DNA of 21,652 nucleotides, from assembly GCA_964468725.1 (NCBI GenBank), contig CAYXVU010000094.1, positions 1-21,652 on the forward strand, written 5' to 3'. Below are positions 14,586 to 21,652 of the stretch, one piece after another. Positions within the stretch are counted from its first letter, which is position 1; the number at the start of each line of letters is the position of its first letter. The stretch comes from CAYXVU01 sp964468725 (GTDB lineage: Bacteria; Acidobacteriota; Blastocatellia; UBA7656). Under the pieces are notes generated by a model. It had not been told where the DNA came from, did not search any database, and worked only from the letters and a program-made list of their open reading frames with translations. The position numbers were made by a program, and so were the translations under genes.

Positions 14586-15650
14586 ATGAAGCGCTCGAAA
14601 CCCACAGAAGAGATCGAGCAGGTGGTCGCCGCAGTCGAGAAACGTCGGGGGCTAAGCTGGCGCGGACTGGCGCAAGCCGCAATTGGCATCGGCGCACTCC
14701 TCTTCGTCATCGTGAAGACCGACATTCGAGGGTTGGCTGACGCTTTCACGGCGACGCGCATATCGCTGTTGCCGCTCGCTGTGGTTGCGACCTTTGCCAT
14801 GCACTGGTTGATGGCGTGGCGGTGGCGATTGATTCTCGGCGTGCGCGGCTACCGCGTGAAGACGCTCCGGTTGTTCGCCTACTATCTGATCGGCGTATTC
14901 TTCAGCAACTTCATTCCCGGCGGCGCTGTGTCCGGCGATGTGGCGCGATTGATCTATGCCAGCCGCGATGTGGATGATAGACCGTTTCTCCTTTCCACTA
15001 TGGTCTATGAGCGGTTGATCGGTATCTTTGTGCTTCTGTTGATCGGTTTGGGGGCAACGCTTGGCAGTCGGATTTATCGACCCGACAGCGCCTTTTTCTA
15101 TGTTGCAGAAGTTGTATTGGCGTTGCTTTTTTTGGCCTCTGCGATGTTAATGAACGCCTATGCCTCACAACAACTCATTCGGCTGTGCCGCGCGGTTGGT
15201 GACCGCATCGGGATGCGGCGCATTGCCGATGCGGCTTCGCGGACGATTGAAGCCATCACGTCGCTGCGGCAGCACACGGCGATGTTTTTCATCACTCTGA
15301 TAATCTCGATTGCCATTCGTTTGGTGTGGAGTCTCGGTTGTTATGTGGTCGGGCAAGCGATGGAATTGCCCGTGAGCTTGCTGATGATCTTTGCGTTTAT
15401 TTCGCTGGTTGATTTGCTGCGCACGTTGCCCATTTCGGTCGGCGGTATCGGGGTACGCGAATGGGCGATCATCGTTTTGTTTGCTAATGTCGGCATCTCC
15501 CGTGAAAAAGCGTTGCTCTTTTCATTGCTCGCATTTGCGCCGGTCATCCTTGCCGCGATCATCGGCGGTGTGATCTATATTGCCAGGGCAAGTGTGCGCC
15601 AGGTTAATGATACGCCGACCGAAGGGCTGGCCAAACGCGCAGGGGCATAA
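14586..15650 (+). CDS. YbhN-type multi-pass membrane protein (LPG-synthase TM domain family)
   Basis: 354 residues with about eight hydrophobic segments after a short basic N-terminus (from about residue 28: AAIGIGALLFVIV). Family signatures include WRWRLILGVRGY, the FFSNFIPGGAVSGDVARLIYA motif, TMVYERLIGIFVLLLIG and LPISVGGIGVREW, typical of the flippase-like domain shared with the membrane half of lysylphosphatidylglycerol synthase (MprF). There is no soluble aminoacyl-transferase domain, so it is not an MprF. Members are often found with GT2 genes and are suspected of handling lipid-linked sugars across the membrane. It follows the GT2 gene after four bases with GGGAAG upstream of the ATG, so the two are almost certainly co-expressed. 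Confidence 0.85.
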   Translation: MKRSKPTEEIEQVVAAVEKRRGLSWRGLAQAAIGIGALLFVIVKTDIRGLADAFTATRISLLPLAVVATFAMHWLMAWRWRLILGVRGYRVKTLRLFAYYLIGVFFSNFIPGGAVSGDVARLIYASRDVDDRPFLLSTMVYERLIGIFVLLLIGLGATLGSRIYRPDSAFFYVAEVVLALLFLASAMLMNAYASQQLIRLCRAVGDRIGMRRIADAASRTIEAITSLRQHTAMFFITLIISIAIRLVWSLGCYVVGQAMELPVSLLMIFAFISLVDLLRTLPISVGGIGVREWAIIVLFANVGISREKALLFSLLAFAPVILAAIIGGVIYIARASVRQVNDTPTEGLAKRAGA

Positions 15651-15665
15651 GGACACCATCGTTTG

Positions 15666-17342
15666 ATGACGAGAGAAGCGGCCAAAGACATTTGGGGTGC
15701 CCTTGCGGTTTTTGGGGTAGCCCTTGCGCTCTATGGCTTCTTCTTTAACCAAGAAACGACCCTGTCGCATTCAATCGGCTACAGTCTATACCCGGCTGAA
15801 CGGATATTGGCGGGAGCCGTCCCGTACAGAGATTTTCATACGCTCTACCCTCCGGCGATTGTCTACCTCAATGCCTTCATCTTCCGCTGTTTTGGGGTGA
15901 CGCTCTACCATGCCCTCTTTGCCGTGATGATCTTCAAGTCAATCACTGTGATGTTGATCTTTTGTTGCGCGCGACAAGTGATGCCGCGCGGGTGGGCTGC
16001 GATGGCTGCCCTCTGCGGACTTTTTTGGCTCCGACCAAACGGCGGATTCAAAGCTGTGCCCATGCATTACGGCGGTCTATTTCTAGCAATCGCCCTCTTC
16101 CTTCTCCTTCGCTATCTGAAATCCCATAACGCAACCTTGCTATGGGCAACCGGGGCGGCAATCGGAGCGCTCGCATTGTTCAAGCATAACATCGGAGCCT
16201 ATGCCCTTTTAGGCAGCGTCATGGTTGTGGGTTTTGACCGTAATGATCGCGCCTGGTCGCTCAAGCAATGGTTGCGCGGATACCGGCAATGGCTGAAGAT
16301 CATGGCCGGGATGTTCATCGTATTGCTGCCGGTATGCGTTCTGATGCAGAGGCAAGGGGCTTTGTTACCCATGTTGCGTACGTTACTATTTGGGTCGGGC
16401 GATTTTCTGTTCAGCCGATTAGCCGCGACGCCATCGCCCTTGTTTGCCTTACTTTTCATCGTTGCCTTGTTCGCTGCCGGATACCTTGTGGGTCAACTCA
16501 AGGGCAAAGATGGTTTAGCGATTACCTTGGCGGTCTTTTCCTTGCTGGTATTGAGTTTTTTGATAGTTCGCGGCAGGCAAAGCTGGATTGACTCGCTGAT
16601 CTTCTATGCGCCGATGATTGCAAGCGGCGCAGGGTTGATGGCGGCTCGTCGACGGTTCATATCCGGCGAGGAAGATTGGCGCAGGTTGTTTGCGGTGACG
16701 GTCACCACTGGGGCAGCCTTTATGGAGGCTTTTCCACGCTTTGCCCGCGAACAGGCTATCGGTGCAATGCCCTTTGTGGTGATGTTGCTGCTGTATTTGA
16801 TCTACCTCTATCAGCCACGATTTGCGAGTCTGACGGCGCCGCGAAGGGTCAAGCAACTGGCAGTGGTCGCCTTACCCTTGCTATTCGTGTTGATGAGTGC
16901 ACGCCTGTTTTACGGGATGTATTTTGAAAGAGGTTGGCAATTAAAGAGTCAGACAGAATTGACAACCGAACGTGGCCGTCGAGTCTTTTTCCCGCGTGAT
17001 AAGGCGCAAGAGATTGATGAGGTAACGCGCTATGTTCAAGAAGCGGTTCCGCCAGATGGATATTTCTTCGCGCAATCTTATACTGGCTCGTCCTATCTGT
17101 TTTTCAGCGCCCGCAACAATCCCTCCGGCGCACAATTTTGGGGCGGAGTCGGCGTGCGTGACGAAGAGCGCGCCATGACATTACGCGCACTCGATGAGAC
17201 GGAAGTGAAGTTGATTCTAACAAGCAACAAAGATTTGGAAGCGGAGAAGTACGAACCGATGCGCCGCTATATCAGCAACCGCTTTGCCCTGACCAAACAG
17301 GTTGGTGAGGTCGTCATACTGGTGCGGCAAGACCTGAAATAG
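15666..17342 (+). CDS. GT-C-like membrane glycosyltransferase, copy A
   Basis: 558 residues with roughly 10-12 hydrophobic segments and a soluble C-terminal part from about residue 430. The layout matches the GT-C glycosyltransferases (PMT/ArnT-like), which move sugars from lipid-phosphate donors on the outer face of the cytoplasmic membrane. The first outer loop carries LYPAERILAGAVPYRDFHTLYPP with acidic E45 and D57, the position where GT-C enzymes have their catalytic acidic residue; assigning D57 that role is inference. The C-terminal region has ARNNPSGAQFWGGVGV-RDEERA. It begins 15 bases after the YbhN-type gene; an in-frame TTG at 15663 has better spacing to AAGGA and is an alternative start. 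The next gene is a paralogue. Confidence 0.75.
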   Translation: MTREAAKDIWGALAVFGVALALYGFFFNQETTLSHSIGYSLYPAERILAGAVPYRDFHTLYPPAIVYLNAFIFRCFGVTLYHALFAVMIFKSITVMLIFCCARQVMPRGWAAMAALCGLFWLRPNGGFKAVPMHYGGLFLAIALFLLLRYLKSHNATLLWATGAAIGALALFKHNIGAYALLGSVMVVGFDRNDRAWSLKQWLRGYRQWLKIMAGMFIVLLPVCVLMQRQGALLPMLRTLLFGSGDFLFSRLAATPSPLFALLFIVALFAAGYLVGQLKGKDGLAITLAVFSLLVLSFLIVRGRQSWIDSLIFYAPMIASGAGLMAARRRFISGEEDWRRLFAVTVTTGAAFMEAFPRFAREQAIGAMPFVVMLLLYLIYLYQPRFASLTAPRRVKQLAVVALPLLFVLMSARLFYGMYFERGWQLKSQTELTTERGRRVFFPRDKAQEIDEVTRYVQEAVPPDGYFFAQSYTGSSYLFFSARNNPSGAQFWGGVGVRDEERAMTLRALDETEVKLILTSNKDLEAEKYEPMRRYISNRFALTKQVGEVVILVRQDLK

Positions 17343-17405
17343 TCGCTTTGAGGCGGGCAAGTGAGCCCTTTGCTAACTCGGAGTCCGTTACCTTAACCAT
17401 TGGCT

Positions 17406-19178
17406 ATGACCCCATCCCAACAGTCCGAATTGAACCAACACAACCCGATTGCTTGGCCGAGAGGATGGTCGCGCATATGGCCGTTGGTGATTACGCTTGC
17501 GGCTGGCGGAATCTGCTACGGGTTGTTTTTGCGGCGAGGCGTCTGGTTTTCCGTCGTCAGTTATAACCTTTCGCCTGCTGAGCGGGTGCTGATGGGAGAG
17601 GTTCCATACAGAGATTTCCTCTATAACTACACCCCTGGAGTTTTATGGCTCAATGCGGGGCTGATGAAACTATTTGGCACCACGATTCTGACGACGCGAA
17701 TCGGCGTATTGATTTTTCGACTGGCAACCCTGGTGGCACTCTACTCCGTAGCGCGACGAGTGACATCGCCATGGGCGGCGCTTGTGCCAGTGGCGTTGAT
17801 GTTGGCTTGGCTCGATCACAAATATATTTTGGGAACCTACCCGACGCAGTACGGATTACTCTTTGCCTTTCTCGCGCTCCTCAGCCTATTGCGATATGAC
17901 GATTCGGAAAAGTCGGTTTGGTTATGGTGTGGCGGCGTATTCGTTGGCGTTGTATTTGTATTCAAATACAACGTTGGGATTGTCCTTCTTGGCGCCTTGA
18001 GCGCGGCTATTGGGTATCGCGAACTGCTGCTTGCCGAAGTCCTCTCTTTATGGCCGCAGCGAATTCTTTTATGCTTGCGGAGATTGTTGATTTATTGGGC
18101 TGGCTTTGCCCTCGTCTTTGCGTTGCTGGCAGCGATATTGAGCTATCAAGGCGCTTTTGCTGCGATGCTGGATCACTTTATCCATCATGCGACGGCCTAT
18201 AGCGATGAACGGGCGATTCCACTGCCCTCACCGAAACTAGCCGGGTACTGGCTTGCGATTCTTTTCGTATTAGCGGGCGGCGGGATCGCTGTCAGCCGAT
18301 ACGCCATCAGGTTGTTGAAATGGTATCTTTCACTTGCCGCCGCGCTGCTGATTGCGCTATTGCTCATTCCGGGACTGACGCTATGGCAGGAAGATTCGGC
18401 GATGGCGTTTGTCGCTTACTTGCTGCCCTTACTGGTGCTTTTCATCAGCGGGTATCTTCTCGCTCAAGTGAAGAGATACCGAAAGGGCCATCTAAACCGG
18501 CTCGAATTCTGGCGGAAAACCGGGCATATCGTCATTCTTACTTTATTCGCATCTGCGATCTTTTCAGAAGTTTATCCGCGCGCCGATGCCTTCCATTTGG
18601 TGCGCGTCTTTCCGCCGATTTTCTTATTAGTAGCTGTGCTCCTCTATCGAATGCTACCTGTGATGCGCGATTATTTTCACAGGCAAGGAGTTGCTCATCA
18701 TCAGATGGCGATTGAATGCGTTGCGCTCCCCGCGCTGTTTCTCTGTATGGCAGGGATTCAACAGACATGGGTTCCGCAGTTCGATGCAGGTAGGCAGTTC
18801 GTCGAGCGCGTTCCGCTAACGCTGAAACGCGCACAAGGCATCATGGTGAGCGAGGAGCAAGCCAAGGTGATCGAATCCCTGTCGCAATTGATCGAAGAAA
18901 ATAGCACGCCGCAGGATTCGATGTTTTCCTTTTCGCAATGGGGCGCGGCCTTTAATTTTTTGACTGGGCGACGAAATCCAAGCCGCTTTGTCTGGTGGCG
19001 AGCCGTTGGCATCACGGATGAGGAGCGTTTAGCCGCCGTCAGGTTGATTGATGATCGCGTGCCGAAGTTAATCTTGTTGCAGATACAATTCCGAGATCAG
19101 CGCATCTTGAATTCAGTACACGCATACTACGATCAAGTTGGCTATGTTGACGGCGTGTTGGTTTACGTTCGACGGTAA
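17406..19178 (+). CDS. GT-C-like membrane glycosyltransferase, copy B
   Basis: 590 residues, multi-pass, paralogous to the preceding gene: NLSPAERVLMGEVPYRDF matches SLYPAERILAGAVPYRDF in copy A, and the C-terminal RRNPSRFVWWRAVGITDEER matches its NPSGAQFWGGVGVRDEER. The loop acidic residues correspond (E59, D70). A longer, Trp-rich N-terminus precedes the first membrane segment. The two copies are clearly diverged, so the duplication is old or one copy was acquired, and they probably act on different acceptors or donors. No Shine-Dalgarno site is visible before ATG 17406; TTG 17400 is an alternative start. The gap to copy A is 63 bases and the next gene starts seven bases after the stop. Confidence 0.75.
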   Translation: MTPSQQSELNQHNPIAWPRGWSRIWPLVITLAAGGICYGLFLRRGVWFSVVSYNLSPAERVLMGEVPYRDFLYNYTPGVLWLNAGLMKLFGTTILTTRIGVLIFRLATLVALYSVARRVTSPWAALVPVALMLAWLDHKYILGTYPTQYGLLFAFLALLSLLRYDDSEKSVWLWCGGVFVGVVFVFKYNVGIVLLGALSAAIGYRELLLAEVLSLWPQRILLCLRRLLIYWAGFALVFALLAAILSYQGAFAAMLDHFIHHATAYSDERAIPLPSPKLAGYWLAILFVLAGGGIAVSRYAIRLLKWYLSLAAALLIALLLIPGLTLWQEDSAMAFVAYLLPLLVLFISGYLLAQVKRYRKGHLNRLEFWRKTGHIVILTLFASAIFSEVYPRADAFHLVRVFPPIFLLVAVLLYRMLPVMRDYFHRQGVAHHQMAIECVALPALFLCMAGIQQTWVPQFDAGRQFVERVPLTLKRAQGIMVSEEQAKVIESLSQLIEENSTPQDSMFSFSQWGAAFNFLTGRRNPSRFVWWRAVGITDEERLAAVRLIDDRVPKLILLQIQFRDQRILNSVHAYYDQVGYVDGVLVYVRR

Positions 19179-19185
19179 AGAGGCT

Positions 19186-19953
19186 ATGTACAAAGCTCAT
19201 CGAATTGCTGTGGTGATGCCGGTGCATAACGAGCAAGGGCATGTTTGCCGCGCAATTGCCAGAGTCCCTGATTTCGTTGATGTCATCATCGTTGTAGATG
19301 ATGGCAGCTATGACCGAACGTGGGCGGAAATTTCACAATGCCCGGATACGCGGTTGCGAAAGATTCGTCACCCGCTCAATCGAGGTGTAGGGGCCGCGAT
19401 TAAAACCGGTTATCAGTACGCTCTTGAACTGGAGGTTGATCTGATTGCCGTGATGGATGGTGATGGGCAGATGGCTGGCGAAGACTTATTCCTCCTGTTG
19501 GACGAAGCGATCAGCGGTACTGACTACGTCAAAGGAAATCGGTTTTTATTGCGGGAGGGCATCGGATTGATGCCGCCTTCTCGGTATATTGGCAATCGGG
19601 TGTTGAGTTGGCTGACGCGGCGAGCTGTCGGTTATGCGGACGACCTCGATGCTCAATGCGGATACACGGTGATTGCCGCACGCGCCTTGCGTCGCTTGAA
19701 GTTGGAGAGGTTGTATGACCGCTATGGCTTTCCGAATGAGATGTTCTTTGCAGCGTACGGCGCAGGATTGCGAATCCGTAGCGTGCCGGTGCGGACGATA
19801 TACGGCGATGAAGTCTCAGACATCAATCCGCTGACCGCAATTCCGAAAATTTTATGGCTGATTGTTCGCGCATTCGCGCGTCCGCGACTTGCGCTCGCTG
19901 AACGCAATGCCGAGTTACGAGTACAGGAAAGTCGAGGCGGGGCAACTGAGTAA
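19186..19953 (+). CDS. GT2 glycosyltransferase, second copy
   Basis: 255 residues, GT-A fold family 2. N-terminal IAVVMPVHNEQGHV, nucleotide-binding VVDDGSYDRT (D38/D39), NRGVGAAIKTGYQYAL and the metal-binding VMDGDGQM (D91, D93) are clear; KGNRFLLREG and QCGYTVIAARAL fit acceptor-side motifs of DPM-like transferases. It is not a close duplicate of the GT2 at 13865. The start at ATG 19186 is preceded by AAGAGG only two bases away, a tight spacing; the upstream in-frame ATG at 19138 would overlap copy B and lies outside the conserved start. It overlaps the GT4 gene at its 3' end. Confidence 0.87.
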   Translation: MYKAHRIAVVMPVHNEQGHVCRAIARVPDFVDVIIVVDDGSYDRTWAEISQCPDTRLRKIRHPLNRGVGAAIKTGYQYALELEVDLIAVMDGDGQMAGEDLFLLLDEAISGTDYVKGNRFLLREGIGLMPPSRYIGNRVLSWLTRRAVGYADDLDAQCGYTVIAARALRRLKLERLYDRYGFPNEMFFAAYGAGLRIRSVPVRTIYGDEVSDINPLTAIPKILWLIVRAFARPRLALAERNAELRVQESRGGATE

Positions 19954-21235
19954 TTCGATAAAACCAAAATTGTTGATCTTGACGAGTTCGTTTCCCGATC
20001 ATCCGATGGATGAAACTTGTGGTTATCTGCGTGATTTCGCCCGTGCCATGTCGGAAACGTTCTGTGTCACGGTGCTTGCCCCACCGGCATTGGTGCAGAT
20101 GGAATGGCCGGATGATGCTTTCTACTTGCATCGCTCACCCTCTATTGTGCCGCGTAAATGGAATCCCTTTCTCGCCAGCCGCGATGTAAGCGATCTGCCG
20201 AAGCGGTCGTTATGGGTGCGTTTGGTTGCGCTATTTGGCGTCCTAGTCTTCGCGGCCAGAGCCGTCGGGCTTGCGCGGCAGACAGATGCGATCTGCTCGC
20301 ACTGGATGGTTCCGGCAGGTTTGATTGGCGCATGGCTCTCCAGTGTATTGAAGAAGCCGCAGGTGGTGATTGAACACTCCGGCGCGTTGCACGGGTTACA
20401 AAGTCTGCGCGGCGGGCGAAGGCTGGCGCAATTTATTGCCGACCATAGTCACCAAATGGTTTTCGTCAGTCGGGATTTAGTAATGAAGTTTCGGAGGCTA
20501 TGCCCTCAAACAACCGCGCCGATTGATGTGCTGCCGATGGGAATTACCGACCAACCGGCAACCGAAACCACAGAGAAGGAAGTTGCGGCAGAGCGAATCA
20601 TCTTATTCATCGGCAGGCTGGTTGAAATAAAAGGCGTTGAGGTGCTATTGCGCGCCGTAGCTCGAATGCAGATTCCAGATGTGCGAGTTGTCATTGCCGG
20701 AGACGGCGAGCAGCGCGCAAACCTCGAAGCCTTCGCCGCTCACAGCAACCGGAAGGTTCAGTTTGTCGGGCAGGTTGATGCGGCGGAGAAGGCTCGTTTG
20801 CTGCGTGCTTGTGCGGTGGTCGTTATTCCTTCTTTACGGTTGGCTTCGGGGAGAACGGAAGGCACACCAGTTGTCTGTTTAGAAGCTCTGCGCGCAGGCA
20901 AGCCAATCATCGCTTCGCGCGTCGGCGGACTGGGCGAACTCATAACCGACGGCTGGAACGGAGTGCTGTTCGATGCGGGTGATGCTCAGATGCTAGCAGA
21001 AAAATTGGATGCGCTAATCGCGGACCGAGCCGGTCAGCAGCGGCTCGCTGTCAACGCGAAACTCAGCGCCCGCAATTATGGCTGGTCATTGATAGGCGCA
21101 CAGTTTGCGAAGATTCTCCTTCAGGCAATTCGTAGCGAATCGCCTATGCTGCGAAACCGCTTTGACGAAGTTGTGCAGAGCGCGCAGAGCGGACGCAGCA
21201 AGCGTCCTGTGCGAAGCGCGCAACCGCACTCGTAA
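19907..21235 (+). CDS. GT4-family glycosyltransferase
   Basis: 442 residues, GT-B fold. The N-terminal half starts KLLILTSSFPDHPMDETCGY, with SHWMVPAGLIGAW and EHSGALHGLQS; the C-terminal half has the retaining-GT signature: FIGRLVEIKGVEVLLRAV, VIAGDGEQR, and EGTPVVCLEA with the EX7E pair E318/E326, then GKPIIASRVGGLGELI. Such enzymes add sugars from nucleotide donors to lipid-linked or growing glycans at the inner membrane face. ATG 19907 makes it overlap the previous gene by 47 bases; conserved sequence begins only near residue 20, so a start at a CTG or TTG around 19945-19970 is possible. The last ~25 residues (QSAQSGRSKRPVRSAQPHS) are basic, low-complexity and outside the fold; they are encoded by a hairpin-bearing stretch. 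Confidence 0.88.
   Translation: MPSYEYRKVEAGQLSNSIKPKLLILTSSFPDHPMDETCGYLRDFARAMSETFCVTVLAPPALVQMEWPDDAFYLHRSPSIVPRKWNPFLASRDVSDLPKRSLWVRLVALFGVLVFAARAVGLARQTDAICSHWMVPAGLIGAWLSSVLKKPQVVIEHSGALHGLQSLRGGRRLAQFIADHSHQMVFVSRDLVMKFRRLCPQTTAPIDVLPMGITDQPATETTEKEVAAERIILFIGRLVEIKGVEVLLRAVARMQIPDVRVVIAGDGEQRANLEAFAAHSNRKVQFVGQVDAAEKARLLRACAVVVIPSLRLASGRTEGTPVVCLEALRAGKPIIASRVGGLGELITDGWNGVLFDAGDAQMLAEKLDALIADRAGQQRLAVNAKLSARNYGWSLIGAQFAKILLQAIRSESPMLRNRFDEVVQSAQSGRSKRPVRSAQPHS
21191..21207. repeat. Short inverted repeat at the 3' end of the GT4 gene
   Basis: GGACGC (21191-21196) and GCGTCC (21202-21207) form a six-base stem with an AGCAA loop, flanked by GCGC-rich sequence at about 21180 and 21217. 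It looks like an intergenic palindromic element read into the gene's tail rather than protein-driven sequence; no second copy is visible in this window. Confidence 0.3.
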
Positions 21236-21252
21236 GAGAACAGAGAGCAACG

Positions 21253-21652
21253 ATGGCAATGTCGCCTACAACTTCTAATAACCAAGCGTCTTCGTTGTCG
21301 GCAGATTCGCTGCGGGTTGCGGGTCGCGGCACAATCTACATCACGCTTGCCAAAGTTTGGTTTATGGTGACCGGCTATGGCATCCACTTTTTATTGCCTC
21401 GTCTGATGACTGCCGAGCGATTTGGTCTTTATCAAGTCGTCATCAGCGTGGTTTCGATTATCAATGCCGTCATCATCACCGGGACGTATCAAACGGTTTC
21501 GAAACACATCTCGCAGGAGCCGGAAAAAGCGAATGCCGTTAAAGCAAAATCGCTGAAGTTGCAGGCGGCCATCGGCAGCGGTGTAACGCTTGGTTTCTTT
21601 CTGCTCGCGCCGAGCATCGCAGATTATCTGAATGACGCGCGGTTAGTGAATT
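21253..21652 (+). CDS. Wzx-like polysaccharide flippase, 5' part
   Basis: An open frame starting at ATG 21253 runs off the window end after 133 codons, 17 bases downstream of the GT4 stop. The start MAMSPTTSNNQASSLS is a short polar tail. It is followed by AGRGTIYITLAKVWFMVTGYG, LLPRLMTAERFGLYQVVISVVSIINAVIITGTYQ (two membrane helices around one loop) and SKHISQEPEKANAVK, then another hydrophobic helix GSGVTLGFFLLAP. This matches the beginning of MOP-superfamily O-antigen/polysaccharide flippases, which carry lipid-linked oligosaccharide across the membrane. The AERFGLYQ segment after helix 2 is the characteristic landmark. Its position at the end of a transferase cluster strengthens the call. 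Confidence 0.82.
   Translation, partial: MAMSPTTSNNQASSLSADSLRVAGRGTIYITLAKVWFMVTGYGIHFLLPRLMTAERFGLYQVVISVVSIINAVIITGTYQTVSKHISQEPEKANAVKAKSLKLQAAIGSGVTLGFFLLAPSIADYLNDARLVN

Noticed and set aside
14586..15650. The YbhN-type gene considered as MprF (lysylphosphatidylglycerol synthase)
   Set aside because: Only the membrane domain is present; the C-terminal aminoacyl-transferase domain of MprF is absent.

Overview
This is a draft-quality bacterial sequence: a run of 10 Ns sits at 9186-9195. Most of it has moderate GC, ordinary bacterial gene packing and recognisable Shine-Dalgarno sites. No taxonomic marker gene (rRNA, tRNA) is present. The long secreted metalloprotease with BACON repeats, the secreted TPR protein and the AlkP-superfamily enzyme ending in LKSLGYLG together suggest Acidobacteriota, perhaps Blastocatellia. 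That placement is inference from gene style only.

Layout. (1) 1-371, minus strand: the 5' part of a small membrane protein, cut by the window edge; its outermost ~60 bases are about 80% GC and look foreign. (2) 481-3012, plus strand: housekeeping cofactor/nucleotide genes, a YbaK/EbsC-type tRNA deacylase, pdxH, thyA and folA; thyA and folA overlap by 4 bases and both start with GTG. (3) 3278-7156, plus: a 1292-residue secreted zinc metalloprotease with seven C-terminal BACON repeats, closed by a very good terminator at 7181-7219. (4) 7304-9039: a poorly understood stretch holding an unrecognised 343-residue gene on the minus strand, two tiny upstream ORFs joined by an ATGA overlap, and about 430 bases with no supported gene. 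(5) 9040-10180, plus: a secreted TPR protein whose reading frame is broken only by a scaffold-gap artefact. (6) 10284-11960, minus: a secreted, divergent copper-amine-oxidase-like protein. (7) 12109 to the window end, plus: eight consecutive genes for surface glycan or glycolipid assembly.

How the genes fit together. ThyA and DHFR form the usual thymidylate couple: ThyA oxidises methylene-tetrahydrofolate to dihydrofolate and FolA re-reduces it. The last block has an AlkP-type phosphohydrolase/transferase at its head, then a polyprenyl-phosphate-type GT2, a YbhN-type membrane protein, two tandem GT-C-like multi-pass membrane proteins, a second GT2, a GT4 and a Wzx-like flippase. Gaps are short or genes overlap, so it is probably one transcript. 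The pattern fits lipid-linked sugar donors made in the cytosol, sugars transferred by membrane GT-C enzymes on the outside, and export of a lipid-linked glycan. The product cannot be read from sequence.

I found no tRNA, rRNA, CRISPR array, insertion sequence or complete prophage. The clearest unusual items are the assembly artefact that splits the TPR gene, the 139-base perfect duplication inside the protease gene, the altered cofactor motif in the amine-oxidase-like protein, the unknown gene with its C9 tract, and the tandem GT-C paralogues.
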